Shown: in pieces, positions 6,854-14,573 of the stretch
How the letters are laid out: every line of letters begins with the position of its first letter
How positions within the stretch are numbered: position 1 is the stretch's first letter
From: Dehalococcoidia bacterium
Lineage (GTDB): Bacteria > Chloroflexota > Dehalococcoidia > Lucifugimonadales > SHYF01
DNA: 19,031 bases
Direction: 5' to 3'
Assembly: GCA_009692985.1 (NCBI GenBank)
Contig: SHYF01000007.1
Coordinates: 1 to 19,031 of the forward strand
Notes under the pieces: model-generated
Seen by the model: only the letters and a program-made list of their open reading frames with translations
What the model was told of the DNA's origin: nothing
Databases searched by the model: none
Translations under genes and position numbers: made by a program

Positions 6854-6891
6854 CGTCCGGCTGCGATACGCTGCTAAAGGCGACATTGGCA

Positions 6892-8205
6892 TTAGCTCCG
6901 CCTTTCCTGTGCGGGGCCCAGAGGCAAGGTGAACGAGAAGGTAGCCCCCTGGCCCTCCTGGTTCTCCACCCAAATGGTGCCGCCGTGGAGCAACGTCAAT
7001 GCTTTGGCAATGGCCAGGCCCAGCCCAGAGCCAGCGGGCGACTGGGCCGTATCTGCTCCTCCTCGGAAGGCGTCAAACACCCACTGCCGCTGGGCCTCGG
7101 GAATCCCCGGGCCTGTATCCTTCACCTGAGTCACTAATCTATTGGCATCCTGAAAAACTCGCACGGAAATTTCGCCACAAGGGGGGCTGAACCGGATAGC
7201 GTTTGAGAGGAGGTTCAAGAGAACCTGCTGTACGCGGTGGTGGTCCACCATGACCTGCGGAAGATCGGGCGACGCATCTGCCACCAAGCTCAATTGCTTC
7301 TCTTCCAGTAGAGGCTGCAGCATTGCACACGTGTCCGTCACCAGTGCGTAAAGGTCCGTATCCACCCTGTGCAGCTCCAGGGAGGCGTGCCGCATTTTGC
7401 CATAATCCACCAGTTCTGTCACCAGCCTGTCCAGGCTGTCCACACCCCGCACAATGGAGCCCGCCAGCCGTTCGCGTATGGCAACAGAGTCCAGTGGGGT
7501 GTCCCCAAGCATCTCAGCCGCGGCTTTCACAACAGCAATTGGCGTCTTCAGTTGGTGGCTTATGGCCAGGATATACTCGGCCTTGGCTTCATTGGCTGAA
7601 ATGAGGTCGGCCACTTTGGCTTCCTGAACTGCGTGCAACCTTGCGTCCTCTATGCTCCTAGCTGCGGCGCGGGCAATATCCGACACCAACTCCCTTTCCT
7701 GCGGCTGGTAGCCGTCCTTTCCTGTCTTATGGCCAAGGACAAGTACGCCTGAAAGGGCTTTATCCACCCACAGGGGCACCAGAATCTCAGCCTCCAGCCG
7801 CTGAAATAAAGCTCGTTCTTGGGAGGATGCATCCCGGAGCTGGGGCAACACCGCCATCTCTCCCCATTGAGCAGTGGAAACGTTCTGGTGCTCCAGCCAC
7901 TGAAAGATGGGTGACGATAACTGCACCTGCGTGCGGATCAGGCCGTGCGGCATCGAAGGGTCTGCCATGACCACCGAGCCCAACTCAGGGCATAGAAGCA
8001 GCACAGCTTCGCTCTGTGAGTGCACAGCCTCACCCAGAGCGTCCACCAGAAGCTCCACCCGCTGGCCCAAGTCCAACGGAGCATTGCCCATCCGGATTAT
8101 GATGCGCTGGACAATGTGAGGCATGTCGGCAAAGTCACCGCGGGTCATCTCAGCGCGCGGGGACCTGAGCAGGCGGCTCAAAGAAGCAGGCAGGAAAAGC
8201 GACAC
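6892..8205 (-). CDS. Soluble sensor histidine kinase with GAF-like domain
   Basis: A 437-residue histidine kinase. An N-terminal GAF-like sensor spans about 28-190. A short helix leads to the HisKA dimerisation domain with phospho-acceptor H217 in I-S-H-Q-L-K-T-P. The ATPase domain (about 320-430) shows the N box at N335, G1 box D363-T-G-P-G367 and G2 box G392-S-G-L-G-L. No membrane segment or signal peptide is seen, so the sensor should read a cytoplasmic signal; the ligand is unknown. The frame opens with GTG at 8205, with GGATAG just upstream; ATG at residue 20 is an alternative but would trim the chain before the GAF domain. It is upstream of, and co-directional with, the response regulator gene, its evident partner. 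Confidence 0.93.
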   Translation of the reverse strand: MSLFLPASLSRLLRSPRAEMTRGDFADMPHIVQRIIIRMGNAPLDLGQRVELLVDALGEAVHSQSEAVLLLCPELGSVVMADPSMPHGLIRTQVQLSSPIFQWLEHQNVSTAQWGEMAVLPQLRDASSQERALFQRLEAEILVPLWVDKALSGVLVLGHKTGKDGYQPQERELVSDIARAAARSIEDARLHAVQEAKVADLISANEAKAEYILAISHQLKTPIAVVKAAAEMLGDTPLDSVAIRERLAGSIVRGVDSLDRLVTELVDYGKMRHASLELHRVDTDLYALVTDTCAMLQPLLEEKQLSLVADASPDLPQVMVDHHRVQQVLLNLLSNAIRFSPPCGEISVRVFQDANRLVTQVKDTGPGIPEAQRQWVFDAFRGGADTAQSPAGSGLGLAIAKALTLLHGGTIWVENQEGQGATFSFTLPLGPAQERRS

Positions 8206-8295
8206 CTATCCATCTCCATCGCCCCATACCCCACGAAGCGGTATGTTTCTTTACCAATGGTAGCCTAGGCCGTTGCTTCGCAACTTGCGGCAACG

Positions 8296-8317
8296 CCGGA
8301 AATGCACCGGAAATGCA
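8296..8317 (-). promoter_or_regulatory. Tandem 11-bp direct repeat, candidate response-regulator operator
   Basis: CCGGAAATGCA occurs twice head-to-tail with no gap (8296-8306, 8307-8317). Two 11-bp direct half-sites are the typical binding arrangement of OmpR/PhoB-family dimers. The site lies about 10 bp downstream of the expected kinase transcription start, where binding would repress. Autoregulation by the neighbouring regulator is inference. Confidence 0.4.
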
Positions 8318-8333
8318 AATGAGTCCGACGCCA

Positions 8334-8342
8334 AGTATACCA
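8334..8342 (-). promoter_or_regulatory. Extended -10 promoter for the histidine kinase gene
   Basis: On the minus strand the sequence reads TGG-TATACT, an extended -10 hexamer with five of six consensus bases. No good -35 lies 17 nt upstream, as is common for extended -10 promoters. It is about 130 bp before the kinase start codon, giving a leader of about 120 nt. Confidence 0.45.
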
Positions 8343-8528
8343 TAAGTTAACCTTTAGAGGCCGAGGCTACCAGGCAAGCGTGTTGCGCGGCCATAGGATG
8401 AAGCGATCCCTGAGGAGCATCTCGGGCCTGTGCGCAAGAAGTTTACGGCGCATTGACGCCTGACTCCGGCTGCGTCGCATCGGCAGTGATGCAAAGGACT
8501 AAACCCGGACCGCTGCTGACGCGTATTG

Positions 8529-8558
8529 TTGGAAGCACGGGACAGATTGTGATATACT
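8529..8558 (+). promoter_or_regulatory. Promoter of the zinc-ribbon protein gene
   Basis: TTGGAA (8529-8534), an 18-nt spacer and TATACT (8553-8558), with TG one base before the -10 (extended -10). Transcription would start near 8565, about 30 nt before the GTG start and its strong ribosome binding site. Confidence 0.6.
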
Positions 8559-8595
8559 TCGCAAAGTTCTTTGGATAGTAAGTGAGGAGGTTTCA

Positions 8596-8805
8596 GTGGA
8601 GGCTATATTTCCCAAGTGTCAAAAGTGTGGCAGTGGCGATCTGGTTCCCTTGTCGGATTTTGGGAGTCAGGGAGCCCCCATTCATTACAAAGCATGGGTC
8701 TGCACCAATCCAGAGTGTGGCTTCAACATCAAGATCCGCAATGGCGATGTCTATCTGAACGAGCCTATCAGCAGCGGGGCAATGCACGCTCCCCGCATGA
8801 GGTAG
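8596..8805 (+). CDS. Small zinc-ribbon protein of unknown function
   Basis: A 69-residue protein with four cysteines, C8-x-x-C11 and C36-x4-C41-G, spaced as a single zinc ribbon. It is hydrophilic, without signal peptide or membrane segment. The start is GTG with GAGGAGG 5 nt upstream, an excellent site that decides the start. It has its own promoter, and the next gene is on the same strand 165 bp away. Small proteins of this shape can bind nucleic acid or act as adaptors, but nothing here identifies a partner. Confidence 0.75.
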   Translation: MEAIFPKCQKCGSGDLVPLSDFGSQGAPIHYKAWVCTNPECGFNIKIRNGDVYLNEPISSGAMHAPRMR

Positions 8806-8970
8806 TTCTTTAGGGGCCAGCCAAGCTTACCGGCTCCCGTAGGTGGCATTCGTTCTTAAGAGCATTGGGGCTGCCGGTGGTGCGTATTCCCTTTGTTCCA
8901 ACCGAATCCCATCATCGCTATCATATGGGGGTTGGTTAAGGGTTGGCTTGCCTCCCCTGGGGTTGCCGGC

Positions 8971-9858
8971 ATGGATATGGCTCAGTCATCACTGGTCCGC
9001 AGGTCTCGCCATCGTCGCTGGCTGGGGCTGGCTGTAGTCGGCCTGGGTATGGTGCTTGTACTGCTGGTTGGCGGCTACTACCTGTACGGCTGGACCGCCA
9101 TCCAAGGCCTAGACTCCCTGGTCTACGCTCCAAGCGAGGATGCTTCCGCGCCCCAGCCTTCCAGCTCCATGACACTGGCCGGTCTGCGCCCTGACCTGCT
9201 CTCCCCAACGCCCGTGGGGGCGCCGTTGCCCAACGATGTCATCCTTCCTGACCTGGCCAGCCTGCGCTTATACCCAGGGGAACGGGTGGCCTTTACCTTC
9301 TGGGCAGTGCCCTGGGCGGCCCAGGCAGTCGCTGCCGTTGGTGAAGAGCCGCCGCAGGGGTTCCTTCCAGCGGACCAGTTTGTCCTGGGGGCAAGGGGAA
9401 CGCTGCCGATTGCCAAGCGTATGCGGATTCCCGCAATAGAGGTGGACGCTGACGTGCGACAGCTTCGCATCTTGAACCCGGGAAGTTCGAGGGAGTACGA
9501 GACACCCAAGAATGTGGTGGGACATATTCCTGAAAGCTCCAATCCAGGCGAGGAGGGCAATGCCTGGTTCTTTGGGCACCTGCAAAGCCCCATCCGTGGC
9601 GAGGGATCGATTTTCCAGGACCTTCCGCTAATCCCGGAGATCCTACGCACAGGCCAGCGGGTCTACGTGAAGTTGGACAGCTCTTCTACGAGCTATTTGT
9701 ACGAGGTGTACAAGACGGACATCCTCTACCAGGACGATTTGCGCCTGTACGATACAGACCCTGCTACCATAACCCTGGTCACTTGTGTCCCTGCGCTCAC
9801 CTACGATTACCGCCTGCTGGTTACGGCCAGGCTGGTGGGCTTCAAGTCTGTTCTGTAG
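8971..9858 (+). CDS. Sortase family transpeptidase (membrane anchored)
   Basis: A 295-residue sortase-like protein. A positively charged N-terminus and one hydrophobic segment (about 17-39) anchor it with the catalytic part outside. A Pro/Ser-rich linker (about 50-150) follows. The sortase barrel (about 150-293) has H203 in F-F-G-H-L, C272 in T-L-V-T-C, and R281 in Y-D-Y-R-L-L-V-T-A-R: the His-Cys-Arg triad. Sortases cut a sorting signal on exported proteins and join them to another group; no substrate with an LPxTG-like tail is encoded nearby. The start is uncertain: ATG 8971 was chosen because it precedes the charged/hydrophobic N-terminus; the frame stays open from TTG at 8893. Confidence 0.85.
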   Translation: MDMAQSSLVRRSRHRRWLGLAVVGLGMVLVLLVGGYYLYGWTAIQGLDSLVYAPSEDASAPQPSSSMTLAGLRPDLLSPTPVGAPLPNDVILPDLASLRLYPGERVAFTFWAVPWAAQAVAAVGEEPPQGFLPADQFVLGARGTLPIAKRMRIPAIEVDADVRQLRILNPGSSREYETPKNVVGHIPESSNPGEEGNAWFFGHLQSPIRGEGSIFQDLPLIPEILRTGQRVYVKLDSSSTSYLYEVYKTDILYQDDLRLYDTDPATITLVTCVPALTYDYRLLVTARLVGFKSVL

Positions 9859-9889
9859 GGTAAGGGCAGAAGCGCGTCTTGGGCAACGA

Positions 9890-9921
9890 AAAGCGCCCCG
9901 AACTAGCGGGGCGCTTTATAT
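9890..9921 (+). terminator. Rho-independent terminator after the sortase gene
   Basis: A perfect 11-bp stem, AAAGCGCCCCG (9890-9900) with CGGGGCGCTTT (9907-9917), and a 6-nt loop. It is followed by an A/T stretch (TTTATAT) and lies 31 bp after the stop codon. Confidence 0.85.
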
Positions 9922-9960
9922 CTGTGGAGGAGCCTCACGGGAAGGCCGCCCTCCTAGTAG

Positions 9961-10484
9961 AATCCTATATCATTGATGCTGTGGCTGTGCCTGGTGGCAA
10001 CTGAGGGAGCAAGGGTAGTAGAGGCAACGGAAGGCCAGACCATAAAGCTGGGCGATGCTATAACTCTGGAGGTGTTGAACCCGCCAGTGCCACCTTTGGC
10101 GGGCACACCATCCGATGTGAACAACAACGCCACGGTGGTGCGCCTCCGCCACGGTGGAGTCTCTTTCATGCTGACGGGAGACCTGGAGTGGGAAGGCGAG
10201 GCGTCGCTCATTAACCGCGGTGTTGCCCTGGATGGTACGGCGCTGAAGGTGGCGCACCACGGCAGCGCCACCTCCTCCAGTCAGGAGTTCCTGGATAACA
10301 TCCGGCCTCTGCTTGCGGTGGTCTCCGTGGGCCAAAACAATCGGTACGGGCACCCGAGGCCGGAAGTTATGGCCCCCCTAATACCGCCACCGGCGGGCCG
10401 GAGAACGTGCTAACCACGGCAGAGCACGGGAACATTGATATGGTATCCGACGGCCAGAAGTTAGTGGTGCGAACGAAGCGCTGA
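9961..10484 (+). pseudogene. Remnant of a ComEC/Rec2-type metallo-beta-lactamase domain
   Basis: The readable frame 9973-10413 matches the C-terminal half of the beta-lactamase-like domain of ComEC/Rec2 DNA-uptake proteins: L-E-V-L-N-P, N-N-N-A-T-V-V-R-L, F-M-L-T-G-D, L-K-V-A-H-H-G-S, S-V-G-Q-N-N-R-Y-G-H-P. The N-terminal half, including the H-x-H-x-D-H metal motif and the ComEC membrane domain, is absent. An in-frame stop lies at 9958-9960. Near 10378 the frame shifts: after V-M-A-P-L the family ending continues in another frame, through T-A-E-H-G-N-I-D-M-V-S-D-G to a stop at 10482-10484. One missing base beside a run of six C would explain it. Truncation plus frameshift argue for a dead gene; a sequencing error could account for the shift alone. 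No ribosome binding site is evident. Confidence 0.75.
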
Positions 10485-10503
10485 TGCCGAACACAAGCAG
10501 CCA

Positions 10504-10532
10504 TTGACACCCTGCCGCAGTGTCATTAGTAT
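10504..10532 (+). promoter_or_regulatory. Promoter of the DUF47-pit operon
   Basis: TTGACA (10504-10509), a 17-nt spacer and TAGTAT (10527-10532). The -35 is perfect and the -10 is 4/6. It lies 34 bp before the start codon, giving a leader of about 28 nt. It is the best-formed vegetative promoter in the window. No obvious Pho-box repeat overlaps it. Confidence 0.65.
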
Positions 10533-10566
10533 ATCAGTATTTTCAAGTAAGCAAGAGTGACATCCC

Positions 10567-11205
10567 ATGCATTTCTTCCCTACCCTGGTCCCCAAAGAGG
10601 ACAGGTTCTTCGGCCTCCTCAAGAGCAGCGCCAGCAACCTGTATGACACATCCAAAGCCATGGTTGACCTCATGGAGCAGTACCGCGACGTGCACAAGAA
10701 GGTGGCAGAGATCAAGCGGTTGGAGGAGGTGGGAGACCTTATTATCCACGACATAATGAACAACCTGCACCGCACCTTTGTGACGCCCCTGGACCGGGAG
10801 GACATAGCGGCCCTTGGAGAGCGGCTGGACGACGTGGTGGATGCCATAGAAGAGGCAGCCCGCCACTTTGTGGAGTACGGGATTCAGTCACCCACGCCCG
10901 CGTGCCTGGAGCTGTCCAAGATCATTGTTACGGCCGCGGAGACGCTTCAACAGGCGCTGGGCAAGCTCCACTACAAGGGATCAAAACTGAAGGGCATTCT
11001 CACCGACGTGGTGGAGATCAACAGGCTGGAGAACGAAGCGGATCACGTGAACAGCGCGGCCATAGCCCAACTCTTTAGCAACCAGAACATCTCCGCCATA
11101 GAAGTCATGAAATGGCGGGACATTTACGACCAGCTTGAGCAAGCCGCCGACCGGTGTGAAGATGCCGCCAACGTTTTAGAGGGAATAGTCCTCAAGAATG
11201 CCTGA
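10567..11205 (+). CDS. DUF47 / PhoU-like Pit accessory protein
   Basis: A 212-residue, mostly helical, cytoplasmic protein of the DUF47 family, which resembles PhoU and is commonly encoded directly before a PiT phosphate transporter. It begins M-H-F-F-P-T-L-V-P-K-E-D-R-F-F, typical of the family. Acidic helices recur (E-E-V-G-D-L, then R-L-E-N-E-A-D-H), as in PhoU metal-binding repeats. Its stop overlaps the start of the transporter gene by 8 nt (11198-11205), showing an operon and probable translational coupling. It is thought to control activity of its transporter; that role is family knowledge, not shown here. The ribosome binding site is weak (AGAGTGA). Confidence 0.9.
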   Translation: MHFFPTLVPKEDRFFGLLKSSASNLYDTSKAMVDLMEQYRDVHKKVAEIKRLEEVGDLIIHDIMNNLHRTFVTPLDREDIAALGERLDDVVDAIEEAARHFVEYGIQSPTPACLELSKIIVTAAETLQQALGKLHYKGSKLKGILTDVVEINRLENEADHVNSAAIAQLFSNQNISAIEVMKWRDIYDQLEQAADRCEDAANVLEGIVLKNA

Positions 11206-12196
11206 CGCATCTCTATGGTTGTTAGTCGTCGTAATTTCTCTTGCTGTAATCTTCGATTTCGCTAACGGTTTCCACGACGCTGCCAATGCTATTGCCACGG
11301 TGGTCTCCACGAAGGTTCTGAGCCCCAGGGTGGCAGTCAGCATGGCCGCGCTCATGAACGTACTTGGCGCTCTCTCTGGCACCGCCGTAGCAAAGCTGGT
11401 TGGATCGGGCATTGTGGACCCCGAGGCTGTCATCCTGTCCACGGTGGCCGCCGGCTTGATTGCTGCAATAGTCTGGAATTTCCTGACTCTCTACTTTGGT
11501 TTGCCGGTCAGCAGTAGCCACAGCCTTATCGGCGGTGTTGCAGGTGCGGCAATTGCCGCGGGCGGGTTCAACGTAATCCTGTTAAGCGGGGTGGAGAAGG
11601 TCCTTCTGGGGATGCTTTTCTCCCTGGTGCTTGGGGTTTTCGGCGGCTTTCTGGTCATGCTGAGCATCTACTGGCTTTTTCGCCGCATCTCTCCAAGCCG
11701 CGTCAACGCCATCTTTGGGCGGCTACAAATCTTATCGGCGACCTTCATGGCTTTCAGCCACGGCAGCAACGACGCCCAGAAGACCATGGGGATTATTGCG
11801 CTGGCGCTCTTTGCCAGCGGGCATATTGCAACCTTCTACATCCCGTTCTGGGTCATTCTCCTCGCGGCAACGGCCATGGGTCTAGGAACCTCCCTTGGTG
11901 GCTGGAGGATAATCCGCACCCTGGGGACGCGCATCGTGCATATGCGTCCTGTTAATGGCTTCGCAGCTGAAAGCGCTGCCGCCACCGTTGTAGAGGCAGC
12001 CTCTCGCCTGGGGATTCCTTTGAGCACCACCCACACAATCACCTGCGCCATACTGGGCCAAGGAGCAACGCGCCGGCTGTCGGCGGTGCGTTGGGGGGTA
12101 GCCCGAAGAATCATCTTCGCATGGATTCTCACTTTCCCCTTCGTTGGAATACTGGGCTGGTTGCTTTCCAAATTGTTCAAACTGGTCTTCCAGTAG
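11198..12196 (+). CDS. pit: PiT-family inorganic phosphate transporter
   Basis: A 332-residue integral membrane carrier for low-affinity phosphate (metal-phosphate) uptake coupled to H+ or Na+. The two inverted PiT repeats are seen: D20-F-A-N-G-F-H-D27-A-A-N near the N-terminus and F-S-H-G-S-N191-D192-A-Q-K in the middle. Other family marks are L-P-V-S-S-S-H-S-L-I-G (about 106-116) and P-L-S-T-T-H-T-I-T near the C-terminus. About 8-10 hydrophobic segments are apparent. Length is typical of the compact bacterial form. It is coupled to the DUF47 gene through an ATGCCTGA overlap. Confidence 0.94.
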   Translation: MPDASLWLLVVVISLAVIFDFANGFHDAANAIATVVSTKVLSPRVAVSMAALMNVLGALSGTAVAKLVGSGIVDPEAVILSTVAAGLIAAIVWNFLTLYFGLPVSSSHSLIGGVAGAAIAAGGFNVILLSGVEKVLLGMLFSLVLGVFGGFLVMLSIYWLFRRISPSRVNAIFGRLQILSATFMAFSHGSNDAQKTMGIIALALFASGHIATFYIPFWVILLAATAMGLGTSLGGWRIIRTLGTRIVHMRPVNGFAAESAAATVVEAASRLGIPLSTTHTITCAILGQGATRRLSAVRWGVARRIIFAWILTFPFVGILGWLLSKLFKLVFQ

Positions 12197-12245
12197 GCTG
12201 GCAAGGGTCTGCTCCCTCGTCCTCTCTTGGTGAGCAGTTGATAGC

Positions 12246-12276
12246 TAGACAGGATTCATCACCGTCCTGATATAAT
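12246..12276 (+). promoter_or_regulatory. Promoter of the PcrA/UvrD helicase gene, leaderless type
   Basis: A perfect TATAAT at 12271-12276 preceded by TG and one base (extended -10). TAGACA at 12246-12251 gives a 19-nt spacer. Only 9 nt separate TATAAT from the GTG start, so transcription should begin at or within a few bases of the start codon. No Shine-Dalgarno fits in that space. Confidence 0.65.
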
Positions 12277-12285
12277 CGTTCCACC

Positions 12286-14496
12286 GTGCAAGCAGACATT
12301 CTGGAGGGGTTGAACCCAGCTCAACGAGCGGCCGTAGAGACCATCGAAGGGCCGCTGCTTATTGTGGCAGGGCCGGGAAGCGGCAAGACCCGCGTCATTA
12401 CCCACCGCATCGCCTACATGGTCCGCGTCTGTGGCATCGCCCCTTACCGCATTGCGGCTGTGACATTCACCAACAAGGCAGCCAGGGAGATGCGCAATCG
12501 TCTGGACCGGCTGCTGGGTGCCCGCGCAGAGGACCTGACCAGCGGGACATTCCACTCCTTTTGCGCCTCCATCCTGCGCAGGGACGGACAACACCTGGGC
12601 CTGGATCGCAGCTTTGTCATCTACGACGACGATGACCAGGCAAACATCATCAAGCGCGCTATGGAAGAGACAAACCTAGACCCCAAGCGCTACCCAGTCG
12701 GCGCCGTCCGCAGTGCCATCTCCGGCGCCAAGAGCAACCTTCTTGACCCTGCGGGATTCGCCCCCACTGTCCACAGCTACTACGAAGAGGTGGTCCTGAG
12801 AGTCTACGAACGGTACCAGGGCCTGCTTAGCCAGAGCAAGGCCGTGGACTTCGACGACCTTCTGATGCTGGCTGTCCATCTGCTCCAGCGTGTCCCCGAA
12901 GTTCTGGAGCGATACCGTTCCCGCTATCTCCACCTGCTCATAGACGAGTTCCAGGACACGAACGTGGCCCAATACACCCTGGCCAAGCTGCTGGCCAGCA
13001 AGTACCGCAACATCTGCGTGGTAGGCGACCCCGACCAGTCCATATACCGGTGGCGCAACGCTGACATCCGGAACATTCTCTCCTTCCAGAAAGACTACCC
13101 CGATGCCAAGGTGGTCAACCTGGCCGAGAACTATCGCTCCACCAAGACCATCCTAGAGGCGGCCAAGGGCCTCATTGCCACCAACAAGTCGCGGCTGCTG
13201 AAGGACCTTTGGACCAGCAAAGAGCAGGGCCACTCCATCGTGGTGAAAGAGGCGTACACCGAGGAGGAGGAGGCCCAGATGGTGGTGCAAGAGGTGGACC
13301 GCCTGGTCAAGCAGGAGAGGTTCAAGCTGGGCGACTGCGCCGTGATGTATCGGGTCAACGCGCAGTCCAGGGCGCTGGAGGAGGCGTGCCTGCGCTATGG
13401 AATCCCGTACCGATTGATAGGAGGAGTGCGTTTCTATCAGCGCCGTGAGGTGAAGGATGTTGTGGCCTATTTGCGAGTCATTCAGAACCCCTACGACGAT
13501 GTCGGCCTGGCCAGGATCATCAACGTCCCTCCCAGGGCGATAGGCACCAAGACCATTGAGGAGGCCACCCGCTGGGCACGCGCCCACGACCTGCCCCTGT
13601 ATCCTGCATTGCAGTCCCTGGTGGCCGGCGAGGGCGATGGCGCAGCCAAGCCGCTCCTAGCGCCCAGAGCGCTGGCTGCCGTGGAACGGTTCCTTCTGCT
13701 GATGGGCGGGCTTATGGAGGAGGCACCCAAGGTTGGGGTGGGCGACCTGGTAGACCTGGTGCTGGAGCGCACCGGATACCGCCGGCACCTGCAAGAGGCG
13801 GAGGATGAGCTTATAGAAGAGCGTTGGGAGAACGTGAGGGAGCTGCGGGGCCAGGCCGCCGAGGCCCAGGAGATAGCGCCCGAGGGCGGGCTAAACGCCT
13901 TTTTGGAGAGGGTGGCCCTGGTCTCCGATGTGGACTCCCTTCCCGAAGCTCCAGACGCCTTGACCCTTATTACGCTTCACCAGGCCAAGGGGCTGGAGTT
14001 CCCAGTGGTATTCATCGCAGGCATGGAGGAGGGACTGCTTCCGCACTCCCGTTCAATGGACAGTCCAGAAGAGTTGGAGGAAGAGCGCCGCCTGTGCTAT
14101 GTGGGTATCACCCGTGCGGAGCGGCGCCTGTATCTGTTCCGCTCCTTCCGCCGCCGCCTCATGGGGGGCAGCCTGCCCAGCATTCCCTCGCGCTTTCTGT
14201 CGGAGATACCGCACCACCTCATCGCCGTACCGGAGCCTTCCCGTGCGTCTCCTGCAACCTGGAACGTCGGTGGCCAGCGCACGTCTCCTTTGCCTACCAC
14301 ACCGGTGCCACTACCTCTAAAGGCAGGTGACAAGGTGAGGCACGCTAAGTTCGGCGACGGCATTGTGGTCAACTGCGTGGCATCAGGCGCTGACCACGAG
14401 GCCACGGTGGCTTTCAAAGGTGATGCAGGAGTGAAACGGCTGCAGCTTAGCTTGGCGCGACTGGAGAAGCTGGAGAGTCGCAAAGGCGGGACGTAG
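12286..14496 (+). CDS. pcrA: UvrD/PcrA-family superfamily 1 DNA helicase
   Basis: A 736-residue ATP-dependent 3'-5' helicase for DNA repair and for clearing stalled complexes. Walker A is G31-S-G-K-T35 after L-N-P-A-Q-R. Walker B/motif II is D220-E-F-Q-D224, motif III G-D-P-D-Q-S-I-Y-R-W-R. Motifs V and VI are T-L-I-T-L-H-Q-A-K-G-L-E-F and Y-V-G-I-T-R-A. The C-terminus (about 680-735) has G-D-K-V-R-H-A-K-F-G-D-G-I-V, the Tudor-like fold by which PcrA binds RNA polymerase, which favours PcrA over Rep. Length is typical. GTG 12286 fits the family N-terminus (residues 5-15) and cannot be moved far without losing the Q motif. Confidence 0.96.
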   Translation: MQADILEGLNPAQRAAVETIEGPLLIVAGPGSGKTRVITHRIAYMVRVCGIAPYRIAAVTFTNKAAREMRNRLDRLLGARAEDLTSGTFHSFCASILRRDGQHLGLDRSFVIYDDDDQANIIKRAMEETNLDPKRYPVGAVRSAISGAKSNLLDPAGFAPTVHSYYEEVVLRVYERYQGLLSQSKAVDFDDLLMLAVHLLQRVPEVLERYRSRYLHLLIDEFQDTNVAQYTLAKLLASKYRNICVVGDPDQSIYRWRNADIRNILSFQKDYPDAKVVNLAENYRSTKTILEAAKGLIATNKSRLLKDLWTSKEQGHSIVVKEAYTEEEEAQMVVQEVDRLVKQERFKLGDCAVMYRVNAQSRALEEACLRYGIPYRLIGGVRFYQRREVKDVVAYLRVIQNPYDDVGLARIINVPPRAIGTKTIEEATRWARAHDLPLYPALQSLVAGEGDGAAKPLLAPRALAAVERFLLLMGGLMEEAPKVGVGDLVDLVLERTGYRRHLQEAEDELIEERWENVRELRGQAAEAQEIAPEGGLNAFLERVALVSDVDSLPEAPDALTLITLHQAKGLEFPVVFIAGMEEGLLPHSRSMDSPEELEEERRLCYVGITRAERRLYLFRSFRRRLMGGSLPSIPSRFLSEIPHHLIAVPEPSRASPATWNVGGQRTSPLPTTPVPLPLKAGDKVRHAKFGDGIVVNCVASGADHEATVAFKGDAGVKRLQLSLARLEKLESRKGGT

Positions 14497-14509
14497 GCTT
14501 CCGCTCGAA

Positions 14510-14562
14510 TGGTTCGATCCTTCGGCTGGCTCAAGATAAACCGAGCCCACCATGAGCAGGGC
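14510..14562. repeat. Degenerate dispersed repeat of the TTCGRC..GCTCAGGA type
   Basis: GGTTCGATCCTTCGGCTGGC, then TCAAGATAAACC and GAGC...CATGAGC, resemble a palindromic repeat common between bacterial genes. A second remnant is at 16819-16920. It fills the space between the convergent helicase and TauE genes, where a terminator would be expected. Confidence 0.45.
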
Positions 14563-14573
14563 ACAGTGGCGCT

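Larger units (their letters stand above)
8206..8595. other. 390-bp divergent intergenic region between the kinase and the zinc-ribbon gene
   Basis: It holds outward-facing promoters for both flanking genes. It contains an extended -10 on the minus strand (8334-8342), a perfect 11-bp direct repeat (8296-8317), a 14-bp inverted repeat (8258-8271 with 8359-8372), a small hairpin GTTGC-TTC-GCAAC (8272-8284) and a plus-strand promoter at 8529-8558. About 150 bp at 8375-8525 shows nothing I can name. Confidence 0.6.
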
